Source: Clostridia bacterium (GTDB lineage: Bacteria > Bacillota > Clostridia > Oscillospirales > SIG627). From it: DNA of 45,442 nucleotides. Shown piece by piece: positions 8,265 through 15,472 of the stretch (position 1 is the stretch's first letter; each line of letters starts with the position of its first letter). A program made the translations under genes and the position numbers. The stretch is taken from positions 1 to 45,442 of the forward strand of contig JAFUKG010000043.1 in NCBI GenBank assembly GCA_017467865.1. Reading direction: 5' to 3'. Under the pieces are notes generated by a model that was given only the letters and a program-made list of their open reading frames with translations, was not told the DNA's origin and made no database searches.

Positions 8265-8576
8265 ATGGAAAAAGATAATTTATTTAAGTTAATTATTCAA
8301 GGCATTATAGGAATGGTTATAGGAATAATTCTTGCAATGTCCGCTATGGATAGTAGCTTTTTCTCGGCAATAATATTGGGGCTGTTTTTTGCAGGACTTC
8401 CTTATGGTTGGAGCCTGAGTACTAAATACATAGGTGGAATGCTGATATCAAGCAATCCTGCTGTGTTAGTATGCTCTTTTATGCTAAAGCTGGTAATTTC
8501 AATATTTATCGGTTGGATAGCATATCCCATTATGCTGATATATACAATTTACAAAGTCATTTCAAATAAAGTTTAG
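8265..8576 (+). CDS. Small membrane protein, three predicted helices
   Basis: The 103-residue product is almost entirely hydrophobic. Helices are likely at about residues 8-27, 31-48 and 66-98, and the last may be two short helices. AAAGGAGA stands about 10 nt before the ATG at 8265. I recognise no family. It follows the lipoprotein gene in the same direction and ends at a terminator, so it may be a partner of that lipoprotein. Confidence 0.65.
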   Translation: MEKDNLFKLIIQGIIGMVIGIILAMSAMDSSFFSAIILGLFFAGLPYGWSLSTKYIGGMLISSNPAVLVCSFMLKLVISIFIGWIAYPIMLIYTIYKVISNKV

Positions 8577-8586
8577 CCATACATAG

Positions 8587-8624
8587 AATTGCGTATTGTC
8601 ATATTTGGCAATACGCAATTTTTA
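8587..8624 (+). terminator. Terminator after lipoprotein/membrane-protein pair
   Basis: AATTGCGTATTG (8587-8598) pairs perfectly over 12 bp with 8609-8620 across a 10-nt loop and is followed by T residues. Confidence 0.85.
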
Positions 8625-8665
8625 CACGTTGGACTTTATTTTGTATATTTTATTTTAAAAAAATA

Positions 8666-8694
8666 TTGACAAATAATGTTTTGTGTGATAATAT
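8666..8694 (+). promoter_or_regulatory. Promoter of tRNA-Lys
   Basis: A consensus TTGACA (8666-8671) is followed after exactly 17 nt by TAATAT (8689-8694), giving a predicted start about 18 nt before the tRNA. Confidence 0.85.
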
Positions 8695-8718
8695 ATTAAG
8701 GCTGTCGAAAAACAGTTC

Positions 8719-8794
8719 GATCCACTAGCTCAGTTGGCAGAGCATTTGACTTTTAATCAAAGGGTCTGGAGTTCGAATCTCCAGTGGATCACCA
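8719..8794 (+). tRNA. tRNA-Lys(UUU), CCA encoded
   Basis: A 76-nt tRNA folds completely. The acceptor stem is GATCCAC/GTGGATC, the D arm is GCTC...GAGC, and the anticodon stem TTTGA/TCAAA closes loop CTTTTAA with TTT at positions 34-36. The T arm CTGGAG...CTCCAG carries GTTCGAAT. Discriminator A and an encoded CCA follow. It reads AAA/AAG codons. Confidence 0.97.
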
Positions 8795-8798
8795 AAAA

Positions 8799-8825
8799 GC
8801 CTCGTTCAAAAGAACGAGGCTTTTT
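8799..8825 (+). terminator. Terminator between tRNA-Lys and cca (bidirectional)
   Basis: GCCTCGTTC (8799-8807) and GAACGAGGC (8812-8820) form a 9-bp stem with an AAAA loop. It is flanked by A residues upstream and T residues downstream, so it can end both the tRNA and the convergent cca transcript. Confidence 0.9.
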
Positions 8826-8834
8826 ACTTTTTTA

Positions 8835-10004
8835 TTAAACTTCTATATCTCTTTTTACCATCTCGATAAGAGTCTCTCTATCGTTGGGAATAGTGCCTGT
8901 GTTAACCTTATCAAGTATCCTTTTTAGTATCACGCCTATCTCTGCTGAGGGGGTTACTCCTAGGGCGACGATATCCCGTCCTTTTATCTTGAGGCTATCG
9001 AGGGTGATACACTCCCCCGACTGTAAGAGGTCGGAGAAATACTCTTCCCTTTTCTCATCACCGTCAAAGGCTTTGGCGACACCAAGGGCAAGGGCGACCC
9101 TCTCTTCCCCTTTTTCAAGTATGAGCTTCTTTATTCCTTCTCTTGTATCACTTATCTCGCTCTTGAAAATTTCAATTGCCGAGATGAGGTTATCCCTTTG
9201 GTTCTTCGGTAGCTTCAAGGAGAGGATATTCTCTTTATAATACTCGCTTTTCGCAAAGAATACTGCCAAAGCGATATCCCCCGTTTCGGCTCTTTGGATA
9301 GCCCTCACGTCGGGGTTTGCCTCTTTAAAGAGCACGTCGAAAACGCAGGCGTAGTCACTTATAACCTGCCCACGTCTTTTGCCCGTGAGCAGCTTTATAA
9401 ACTCTGTGGCAACACGCTCTCTTGAAATAAAGGTGAGGAGTTCTTTTTTTTCATCTATTGCATGGGAGGTTTCGGGGTGAATATCAAAGTCAAGGACTGA
9501 GGAAAATCTCAGTGCCCGAAGAATTCTGAGGGCATCCTCTTCAAAGCGTTTTTCAGGCTGTCCGACACATCTTATAACACTTTTTTCAATATCGGCAATA
9601 CCGCCGAAAAGGTCGGTAATGCTATTTTCCGAAAATGCAAGAGCATTCATGGTAAAGTCACGGCGGGAGAGGTCGTCGCGAAGCTCCCTTGAAAAGATGA
9701 CGCTTTCGGGGTGTCGGTGGTCAACGTACTCACCGTCGGCACGGAAGGTAGTAGCCTCCACGTTTTCGCCCTGAATATGCACTCCCACGGTTCCGTGGGT
9801 AACGCCCGACTTAAAAGTGGTCACGTCAGAGAAAATTTCAAGCATTTCATCAGGTGTTGCGGATGTGGTAATATCAAAATCGTGAGGGGTCTTCCCCATA
9901 ACGAAATCTCTCACACAGCCTCCCACAAGGTATGCCGAAAAGCCCGCCTCTTTAAGACGGGCTAAAACAAAGCTTGCACCTTTTGAAATCTCGAAATTTT
10001 TCAC
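8835..10004 (-). CDS. cca: CCA-adding enzyme / tRNA nucleotidyltransferase
   Basis: This 389-residue class II nucleotidyltransferase adds or repairs the 3' CCA of tRNAs from CTP and ATP without a template. The head domain shows GGCVRD (28-33) and the catalytic pair Asp42/Asp44 in HDFDI. Further on are the ribose-selection RRDFTMNAL motif near 113 and the neck motif RFEEDALRILRALRF near 157-171. The start is GTG at 10002-10004, supported by GGAG 7 nt upstream. The window cannot show whether it is a full CCA enzyme or split A- and CC-adding activities. It lies head-to-tail beside tRNA-Lys, whose CCA is already encoded, so repair is the likely need for that tRNA. Confidence 0.93.
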   Translation of the reverse strand: MKNFEISKGASFVLARLKEAGFSAYLVGGCVRDFVMGKTPHDFDITTSATPDEMLEIFSDVTTFKSGVTHGTVGVHIQGENVEATTFRADGEYVDHRHPESVIFSRELRDDLSRRDFTMNALAFSENSITDLFGGIADIEKSVIRCVGQPEKRFEEDALRILRALRFSSVLDFDIHPETSHAIDEKKELLTFISRERVATEFIKLLTGKRRGQVISDYACVFDVLFKEANPDVRAIQRAETGDIALAVFFAKSEYYKENILSLKLPKNQRDNLISAIEIFKSEISDTREGIKKLILEKGEERVALALGVAKAFDGDEKREEYFSDLLQSGECITLDSLKIKGRDIVALGVTPSAEIGVILKRILDKVNTGTIPNDRETLIEMVKRDIEV

Positions 10005-10019
10005 ACTTACTCCTAACAG

Positions 10020-10083
10020 ATAATTGAAGATTTGCGAAGCAAATCAACCGCAATTCTGCATTCTGAATTCTGCATTCTGCATT
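10020..10083. repeat. Copy of an intergenic repeat with ATTCTGCATT tails
   Basis: A hairpin GATTTGC-GAA-GCAAATC (10029-10045) is followed by iterated ATTCTGCATT/ATTCTGAATT units (10053-10083) that run right up to the coaW stop codon. The same hairpin-plus-tail design occurs at 22636-22784 and, with a diverged hairpin, at 27058-27188. Confidence 0.7.
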
Positions 10084-10909
10084 ACTTTTTAAAATAGCTG
10101 AGCGCCGCACCGATAACCGTACCGTAACGGCTGTAATCGGGGATAATGAAATTCACGCCGAACATGGCGCTCATCTTATCGTAAATAGGCTTTGCCTGAG
10201 GGATACGGGTGAGGGTTCCCGTCAGTACTATATCCTTAATATCACAGCTACGGGAAGCAAAGACAGCAACCATGCCTACTGTTTCAAAAATAAGGTTAAG
10301 AATACCCAGCGCCATATCCGAATGTCCTGCAAGCTCACTTAAATTACCGAAGTTAGCCGCCGTTGTAGTGTCTGCAAGGGTGGGGCTGATGCTCTTATTT
10401 GTGATATCACCGATAAAGAGGTCAATTTTACTAAGGTCGCCCTCTTCGGCAAGAGTACTGAGGGTATTTATGTCGCTGACTCCAAGCATTATCTTAGAAA
10501 GTCCCATGATAGTGCCGCCGCCTGCTCCCGTACCGCCTATATATGTGCGCTCCTTGCCATTGGCATAAACGCAGGCAGTTCCCGTTCCCATACTTACAAC
10601 AAGGGCGCGGTCAAGTCCCGACAGATACTGTCCGCCGATGCCAACCGACTGAAACTCGCTGACGTGCTGACACTGAATTCCGTAGAGCTCCTCACCTATA
10701 AACGTAGAGCCTACACCCGTTATCATAATCTTGTCAACGTCGGAAAGCTTTATATTATTCGTGCTTGTAAACTTACCGAAGGCTCCGTAGATAGAGGTCA
10801 TCTGGTCCTCGGCTGTTACAAACATAGGGGCAACTATATTCTCATTATGGTCGAAAGCCACTATTTTCGTAGTGCTTCCCCCAACGTCAATTCCAACAAT
10901 ATAACTCAT
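10082..10909 (-). CDS. coaW: Type II pantothenate kinase
   Basis: The 275-residue ASKHA-fold kinase phosphorylates pantothenate, the first step of coenzyme A synthesis. The N-terminus has the phosphate-1 motif GIDVGGSTTK (6-15). A central VSMGTGTACV and YIGGTGAGGGT follow, typical of the staphylococcal/eukaryotic-like type II enzymes that resist CoA feedback. The ATG at 10909 is chosen because AGAAGGTG lies 5 nt upstream. An in-frame ATG at 10951 would add 14 residues starting upstream of the predicted transcription start. A perfect promoter precedes it. Its stop codon abuts a repeat element. Confidence 0.92.
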   Translation of the reverse strand: MSYIVGIDVGGSTTKIVAFDHNENIVAPMFVTAEDQMTSIYGAFGKFTSTNNIKLSDVDKIMITGVGSTFIGEELYGIQCQHVSEFQSVGIGGQYLSGLDRALVVSMGTGTACVYANGKERTYIGGTGAGGGTIMGLSKIMLGVSDINTLSTLAEEGDLSKIDLFIGDITNKSISPTLADTTTAANFGNLSELAGHSDMALGILNLIFETVGMVAVFASRSCDIKDIVLTGTLTRIPQAKPIYDKMSAMFGVNFIIPDYSRYGTVIGAALSYFKK

Positions 10910-10931
10910 AAAGACACCTTCTTTCCCACTC

Positions 10932-10960
10932 ATTATACAATCTTTTGACATTTATGTCAA
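10932..10960 (-). promoter_or_regulatory. coaW promoter
   Basis: On the minus strand TTGACA (10955-10960) and TATAAT (10932-10937) are both perfect and 17 nt apart. The -35 region overlaps the short palindrome TTGACATAAATGTCAA. The promoter is divergent from the glyA promoter, with -35 boxes only about 15 nt apart. Confidence 0.9.
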
Positions 10961-10975
10961 TGATTAAAAAAACTA

Positions 10976-11004
10976 TTGAAAAATCGGCGTGTTTGGTATA
11001 TAAT
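10976..11004 (+). promoter_or_regulatory. glyA promoter
   Basis: TTGAAA (10976-10981), a 17-nt spacer and TATAAT (10999-11004) lie 35 nt before the glyA start. Confidence 0.85.
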
Positions 11005-11038
11005 AATCTGTGATTAAAATTTTACAGGAGAAATACAA

Positions 11039-12277
11039 ATGCTTAAAGAAAATCTTGACCTTATACGAAACACCGACCCCGAAATAGCAGATGCAATGGA
11101 AAAAGAGCTTCTCCGCCAGAGAAGAAACATCGAGCTTATTGCAAGCGAGAACATTGTATCAGAGGCGGTAATGGCGGCAATGGGAAGCCACCTTACCAAC
11201 AAGTATGCCGAGGGCTATCCCGGTAAGCGCTATTACGGCGGCTGCGAGTGTGTGGATATTTCCGAAAGCCTTGCAATAGAAAGGGCGAAAAAGCTTTTCG
11301 GCGCAGAACATGCCAACGTTCAGCCCCACTCTGGTGCTCAGGCTAATATTGCAGTTTATCAGGCATTTCTCGAGCACGGCGACACAGTGCTTGGTATGGC
11401 GCTGGATCAGGGCGGACATCTGACTCACGGAAGCCCCGTAAACTTCTCGGGCATTAACTATAAATTCGTATCCTACGGTGTTGAAGAGGATACGGGTATG
11501 ATAGACTACGACAAGGTAGAAGCACTTGTCAAGGAGCACAAGCCCAGACTTATCGTTGCAGGCGCCTCCGCTTACCCCAGAAAGATAGATTTCAAGCGTT
11601 TTGGTGAGATTGCTCACGCAAACGGCGCTTATCTCATGGTGGATATGGCACACATTGCAGGTCTTGTTGCGGCAGGACTTCACGAAAATCCCGTGCCCTA
11701 TGCCGACGTTGTGACAACCACTACTCACAAAACTCTTCGCGGTCCCAGAGGCGGTCTTATTCTCTGCCGCGAGGAATATGCAAAGAAGATAGACAAGGCT
11801 ATATTCCCCGGTATGCAGGGCGGTCCTCTCGAGCACGTAATTGCCGCAAAGGCAGTTTGCTTCAAGGAAGCTCTCAGCGAGGAATTCAAGACCTATCAGA
11901 AGAACATCGTTTCTAACTGCCGTGTGTTTGCAGAAGCTATGTTGAAGGAAGGCTTCAACCTTGTATCGGGCGGTACTGATAACCACCTTATGCTCGTTGA
12001 CCTGAGAAACATGGGTATCACCGGCAAGGAGCTTGAAAAGAGACTTGACGAGGTTTATATCACTGCTAACAAGAACGCAATTCCCGGTGACCCCGAAAGT
12101 CCCTTCGTTACAAGCGGTGTAAGACTTGGTACTGCGGCGGTGACCTCACGCGGATTTACAAACGAGGATATGGTTGAAATAGCACACCTTATCTATATGA
12201 CGGTCAAGGAATTTGACAAGGCGGACGAAATAAGAGCGAGAGTCGAAAAGCTCTGCGCCGCTCATCCCCTCTATTAA
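11039..12277 (+). CDS. glyA: Serine hydroxymethyltransferase
   Basis: This 412-residue PLP enzyme interconverts serine plus tetrahydrofolate with glycine plus 5,10-methylene-tetrahydrofolate, the main one-carbon entry. Family marks include [32 protein letters not shown], and [14 protein letters not shown] near residue 230, in which the Lys binds PLP. The full length and the end near HPLY are normal. GGAG lies about 8 nt before the ATG and a good promoter precedes it. It heads a plus-strand run with rarA, mscL and a DUF2156 gene; the rarA start is 3 nt after its stop. Confidence 0.97.
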   Translation: MLKENLDLIRNTDPEIADAMEKELLRQRRNIELIASENIVSEAVMAAMGSHLTNKYAEGYPGKRYYGGCECVDISESLAIERAKKLFGAEHANVQPHSGAQANIAVYQAFLEHGDTVLGMALDQGGHLTHGSPVNFSGINYKFVSYGVEEDTGMIDYDKVEALVKEHKPRLIVAGASAYPRKIDFKRFGEIAHANGAYLMVDMAHIAGLVAAGLHENPVPYADVVTTTTHKTLRGPRGGLILCREEYAKKIDKAIFPGMQGGPLEHVIAAKAVCFKEALSEEFKTYQKNIVSNCRVFAEAMLKEGFNLVSGGTDNHLMLVDLRNMGITGKELEKRLDEVYITANKNAIPGDPESPFVTSGVRLGTAAVTSRGFTNEDMVEIAHLIYMTVKEFDKADEIRARVEKLCAAHPLY

Positions 12278-12280
12278 ATT

Positions 12281-13531
12281 ATGACTCCCCTTGCGGAAAG
12301 ACTAAGACCCGTCACCTTTGACGACGTGGTGGGTCAGGAGCATATACTGTCAGATAAAGGTGCTCTGAGAAAAATTGTGTCCTCCCCCGTTCTTCCCAAT
12401 ATGATATTCTACGGACCTTCGGGTACGGGCAAGACAACTGTTGCCAATATCATAGCGAAGAATGCAGGTATGACCTTAAAGAAGCTCAACGCCACTATTG
12501 CGGGAACGAAGGATATAAAGGAGGTTCTTGCCGAAACCGATACCCTTTTCGGTATGGACGGAATACTTCTCTTTATAGATGAAATCCAGTACCTCAACAA
12601 GCGTCAGCAGCAAACGCTCCTTGAATTCATTGAGGACGGGCGCATTACTCTAATTGCCTCCACAACGGAAAACCCCTATTTCTACATATATAAGGCTATC
12701 CTTTCACGCTCTACCGTCTTTGAGTTCAAGCCCCTTGGACACTCGGCGGTAAAGAAGGCACTCCTTCGGGCGCTGGACTTTCTCAACTCCGAAAACGGCA
12801 CGTCAAAGACACTTTCGGAAGGTGCTCTTACCGCTCTGTCGGTATCGGGCGGCGGGGATTTAAGGGCATCCATAAACGCCCTTGAGCTTGCCTTTCACAC
12901 CTCGGATGAGGTAATTGAAGAGGAAAGTGCTGCGTCGGTTTTACAAAGGAATTATATGTCCTTTGACAGAGACGGAGACTGTCATTATGAGCTTCTTTCT
13001 GCTCTTCAAAAGTCCATCCGCGGCTCCGATGAGAATGCGGCGGTATTCTATCTTGCAAAGCTTCTTGAAGGCGGAGACCTTATCTCCCCCTGCAGACGGC
13101 TACTCGTTATCGCAAGTGAGGATATAGGGCTTGCATACCCCATGGCAGCGGTAATAGTAAAATCCCTTGTGGACTCCGCACTCCAGCTTGGACTCCCCGA
13201 GGCGAGAATTCCCCTTGCCGAGGCGGCGATACTTCTTGCCACCGCACCGAAATCCAATTCGGCTTACATGGCAATAGCGGCGGCAAACGAGGATATAACA
13301 AGAGGCCTTGGTCAGGATATGCCATCCCGTCTTAAAAACAACCACTATTTTGGGGAGGGTGACAAAAAAGACCCTTATCTCTACCCTCACGACTATCCCT
13401 ATCATTGGGTTGAGCAACAGTATCTGCCCGACGACTTAAAGAACAGAGTATACTATCACTTCGGTGACAATAAGACCGAGCGTGCGGCAGAGGAATACAA
13501 AAAAACAATTCGCGAAAAAGCGAAGAAATAA
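12281..13531 (+). CDS. rarA: Replication-associated recombination protein A (RarA/MgsA) AAA+ ATPase
   Basis: The 416-residue clamp-loader-like AAA+ ATPase acts at stalled replication forks. It opens with PLAERLRPVTFDDVVGQEH, then Walker A GPSGTGKT (45-52), Walker B LLFIDEIQ near 96-103, and the sensor region STTENPYF. The C-terminal RarA-specific part contains KSIRGSDENAAVFYLAKLLE and SEDIGLAYP. The start has no good Shine-Dalgarno sequence and sits 3 nt after the glyA stop, so translation is probably coupled to glyA. Confidence 0.95.
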   Translation: MTPLAERLRPVTFDDVVGQEHILSDKGALRKIVSSPVLPNMIFYGPSGTGKTTVANIIAKNAGMTLKKLNATIAGTKDIKEVLAETDTLFGMDGILLFIDEIQYLNKRQQQTLLEFIEDGRITLIASTTENPYFYIYKAILSRSTVFEFKPLGHSAVKKALLRALDFLNSENGTSKTLSEGALTALSVSGGGDLRASINALELAFHTSDEVIEEESAASVLQRNYMSFDRDGDCHYELLSALQKSIRGSDENAAVFYLAKLLEGGDLISPCRRLLVIASEDIGLAYPMAAVIVKSLVDSALQLGLPEARIPLAEAAILLATAPKSNSAYMAIAAANEDITRGLGQDMPSRLKNNHYFGEGDKKDPYLYPHDYPYHWVEQQYLPDDLKNRVYYHFGDNKTERAAEEYKKTIREKAKK

Positions 13532-13545
13532 AAGGAGAATATATT

Positions 13546-14115
13546 ATGGCTAAAAAAGGTTTTTGGACTGAATTCAAGGAATTCATATCAAAGGGCAACG
13601 TAGTCGACATGGCAGTCGGTGTTGTAATAGGCGGAGCTTTCAAGGATATTGTAAACTCCCTTGTTGCAAACATTATTACCCCCTGCATTTCACTTCTTAC
13701 CGGTAAGTCGAGCTTTTCCGAGCTTGTATGGGAAATGAAAGCAGGTGTTCCCGCAGTACTTGCAGAGGATGGAACCGTTATAACCGAAGAGGTTTTACCC
13801 GTTGTTCTTCAGTACGGCGTATTCATCCAGAAGATTATTGATTTCCTCATTATCGCTTTGACAATTTTCGTTGTTATTAAGGTAATGACAGGTATAAAGA
13901 ACCACTCGGAAGCGCTTATGCACAAGCTTGATGCAGAAAGATTTGAAGCAGAGCAGAAGAAGGCAGAAGAAGAAGCGGCAGCTAAGGCGGCAGCAGATGC
14001 TGCGGCAGCTGAAGCGGCAGCGGCTGAAAAGGCTGACATTGAGGCAACGCGCAAGGCTCAGCAGGAGACCGCTACACTTCTTGCAGATATAAAGGAACTT
14101 TTAGCGAAAAAATGA
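13546..14115 (+). CDS. mscL: Large-conductance mechanosensitive channel with long Ala-rich tail
   Basis: This pentameric inner-membrane channel opens under membrane tension to release solutes in osmotic downshock. The N-terminal helix FKEFISKGNVVDMAVGVVIG and TM1 are canonical, and TM2 is the segment IIDFLIIALTIFVVIKVM. At 189 residues it is some 40-50 residues longer than a typical MscL. The excess is a Glu/Lys/Ala-rich helix at about 128-175 containing runs of Ala, inserted before the usual C-terminal helix TLLADIKELLAKK. AAAGGAGA stands 8 nt before the start. The stop overlaps the next start by 4 nt (ATGA). Confidence 0.95.
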   Translation: MAKKGFWTEFKEFISKGNVVDMAVGVVIGGAFKDIVNSLVANIITPCISLLTGKSSFSELVWEMKAGVPAVLAEDGTVITEEVLPVVLQYGVFIQKIIDFLIIALTIFVVIKVMTGIKNHSEALMHKLDAERFEAEQKKAEEEAAAKAAADAAAAEAAAAEKADIEATRKAQQETATLLADIKELLAKK

Positions 14116-14984
14116 GTAACGAATTTAAAATTCTTGATTGTTCAGGGGCAAAACTGATAGCTGATGCTATCGGTTTTTGCCCTTCAAAATTCTGCGACTT
14201 TACACCCTTTGTCATTCTCATGTGGCAAAAAATGTATAAGACGGAATATATTCTTACCGACGAGGAGCTTTTCTTAAAGCTCACCCTTGACGGCGGTGTT
14301 CACTACGGCGTCAGTACAAGGAATATAAAAAGGTCGGCGGCAAAGCTTTTTAACGTAACGGGTAAGGACTGTCTTGACCTCTCTCTTATTACCGAGGGCG
14401 ACCTTGAAATACTGAAAAGCGAATTTGACGTATCAAATATTTACACGCGTGAGGAATGGTGGGACTACCTCTACTCCCACGAGGACTTATCCACTCTTTC
14501 AGGCAAGCGCTTTGCAGGTCAACGCAACCACATAAACAAATTCAAAGCCACCTACACCGATTGGTGCTACGAAAGGGTTAACGAAGATAACCTTAGTGAG
14601 GTAAAAGCATTTTATAACGAGCTTACAAAAGACAGCGACGGATTATCTGCGTCGGCAAGCTTTGAAATGCATATGGTAAAGGATTACCTGAACAGCGGTT
14701 ACCACTGCTTTCCCACCGAGGGCGGTGTCATAAAGGCAGGCGGTGAAATCGTTTCCTTTGCCTTTGGCGAAGTAGTTGACGGCACTCTTTTCGTTCACGT
14801 TGAAAAGGCGAGACGGGACGTGCAGGGTGCTTATCAGATGATAGTGAAGGAGTTTGCCTCCCATACCCCCGCCGAGTTTATAAACCGCGAAGAGGATATG
14901 GGAATAGAAGGGCTGAAACGCTCAAAGGAATCCTATCACCCCATCGAAAAGCTAAAAAAATATTCAGTTACAATACACAGGTAG
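14112..14984 (+). CDS. DUF2156 (phosphatidylglycerol lysyltransferase-like) GNAT-fold protein
   Basis: The 290-residue protein matches the DUF2156 family. It has a tandem acetyltransferase-like fold, SKFCDFTPFVILMW near the N-terminus, RFAGQRNHINKFKATY in the middle, and the late REEDMGIEGLKRSKESYHP motif. The family is related to the C-terminal domain of MprF, which transfers aminoacyl groups from tRNA to lipids. No membrane helices of the MprF flippase part are present, so it is a soluble stand-alone version with uncertain substrate. It overlaps mscL by 4 nt, suggesting translational coupling; both have an envelope theme. Confidence 0.88.
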   Translation: MSNEFKILDCSGAKLIADAIGFCPSKFCDFTPFVILMWQKMYKTEYILTDEELFLKLTLDGGVHYGVSTRNIKRSAAKLFNVTGKDCLDLSLITEGDLEILKSEFDVSNIYTREEWWDYLYSHEDLSTLSGKRFAGQRNHINKFKATYTDWCYERVNEDNLSEVKAFYNELTKDSDGLSASASFEMHMVKDYLNSGYHCFPTEGGVIKAGGEIVSFAFGEVVDGTLFVHVEKARRDVQGAYQMIVKEFASHTPAEFINREEDMGIEGLKRSKESYHPIEKLKKYSVTIHR

Positions 14985-15016
14985 ACGTGAAAGCTTTTAC
15001 GTCTGCTTGTATTTTT
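14983..15016 (+). terminator. Hairpin after the glyA-rarA-mscL-DUF2156 run
   Basis: AGACGTGAAA pairs with TTTTACGTCT (14983-15004), overlapping the stop codon, and is followed by a T-rich stretch that is interrupted. The stem is strong but the T tract is weak. Confidence 0.55.
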
Positions 15017-15025
15017 ACGCTTTTT

Positions 15026-15056
15026 GATATCATGATATCATACTATCATGATATCA
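15026..15056. repeat. GATATCATGATATCA palindrome cluster (copy 1)
   Basis: Repeated GATATCAT units arranged as overlapping palindromes, with a centre ATACT spacer. Similar arrays occur at 23842-23865 and 39701-39732, all intergenic. No known factor can be named. Confidence 0.7.
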
Positions 15057-15071
15057 CTTTGCTTTAACAGT

Positions 15072-15143
15072 TGAATGAATTTGCTTTTTGCGCTTTTTCC
15101 TTTCTTTTTGCGGTCAGGGTGATTTTTACATCTCCTTGAAGCA
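15072..15143. repeat. 72-bp direct repeat, copy 1
   Basis: Seventy-two bases starting TGAATGAATTTGCTTTTTGC match 15311-15382 with a single T/C difference. On the minus strand both copies would read the same 24 residues (LLQGDVKITLTAKRKEKAQK and so on), but no ribosome site supports a protein. Confidence 0.85.
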
Positions 15144-15171
15144 GGGAGATATGAAAAATTGCCCCGAATGG

Positions 15172-15221
15172 ACAAACTGAACCAAAGGCGTACAATAAGT
15201 ACGTCGAAGGTGAAAGTTTGT
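15172..15221. repeat. Nested imperfect palindrome between the 72-bp repeats
   Basis: ACAAACT/AGTTTGT, ACC/GGT and CGTAC-AATAA-GTACG stack as a three-tier hairpin with purine-rich internal loops (GA opposite GAA, AAAGG opposite TCGAA). It could be an RNA structure or part of a miniature mobile element. Confidence 0.6.
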
Positions 15222-15250
15222 TCATAGCAAAAAGAAATATAATTAATTGC

Positions 15251-15275
15251 AAAAATCTCAATCTTGAGATTTTTT
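15251..15275. terminator. Bidirectional terminator-like hairpin
   Basis: AAAAATCTCA (15251-15260) pairs with TGAGATTTTT (15265-15274) over a 4-nt loop, with A residues on one side and T residues on the other. Confidence 0.6.
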
Positions 15276-15310
15276 CATATAAATAATCTTAATTACAATC
15301 ACATTACCTT

Positions 15311-15382
15311 TGAATGAATTTGCTTTTTGCGCTTTTTCCTTCCTTTTTGCGGTCAGGGTGATTTTTACATCTCCTTGAAGCA
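15311..15382. repeat. 72-bp direct repeat, copy 2
   Basis: The second copy of the 72-bp unit at 15072-15143, offset by 239 bases. Apart from repeats, hairpins and the palindrome cluster, I see no gene in 14985-15472. Confidence 0.85.
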
Positions 15383-15472
15383 AGATTTTCAATGTTTTTA
15401 GCAATATTTCCAATGGTATATTTAAAAATATGTGATAAAATTTACATATAAATATATTTGGAGGAAAAAACG

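Noticed and set aside
8719..8794. tRNA-Lys as the integration site of the 1-8625 accessory region
   Set aside because: Islands usually attach at the 3' end of a tRNA. Here the accessory genes lie on the 5' side beyond its own promoter, and no repeated 3' tRNA fragment is seen in the window.
13809..14054. Minus-strand Ala/Ser-rich frame opposite mscL
   Set aside because: It is the mirror of the Ala-rich mscL extension, has no ribosome site, and mscL on the plus strand is a certain gene.
15072..15382. 72-bp direct repeats as a CRISPR or attachment-site pair
   Set aside because: Only two copies, longer than CRISPR repeats, and no integrase or cargo gene lies between them.
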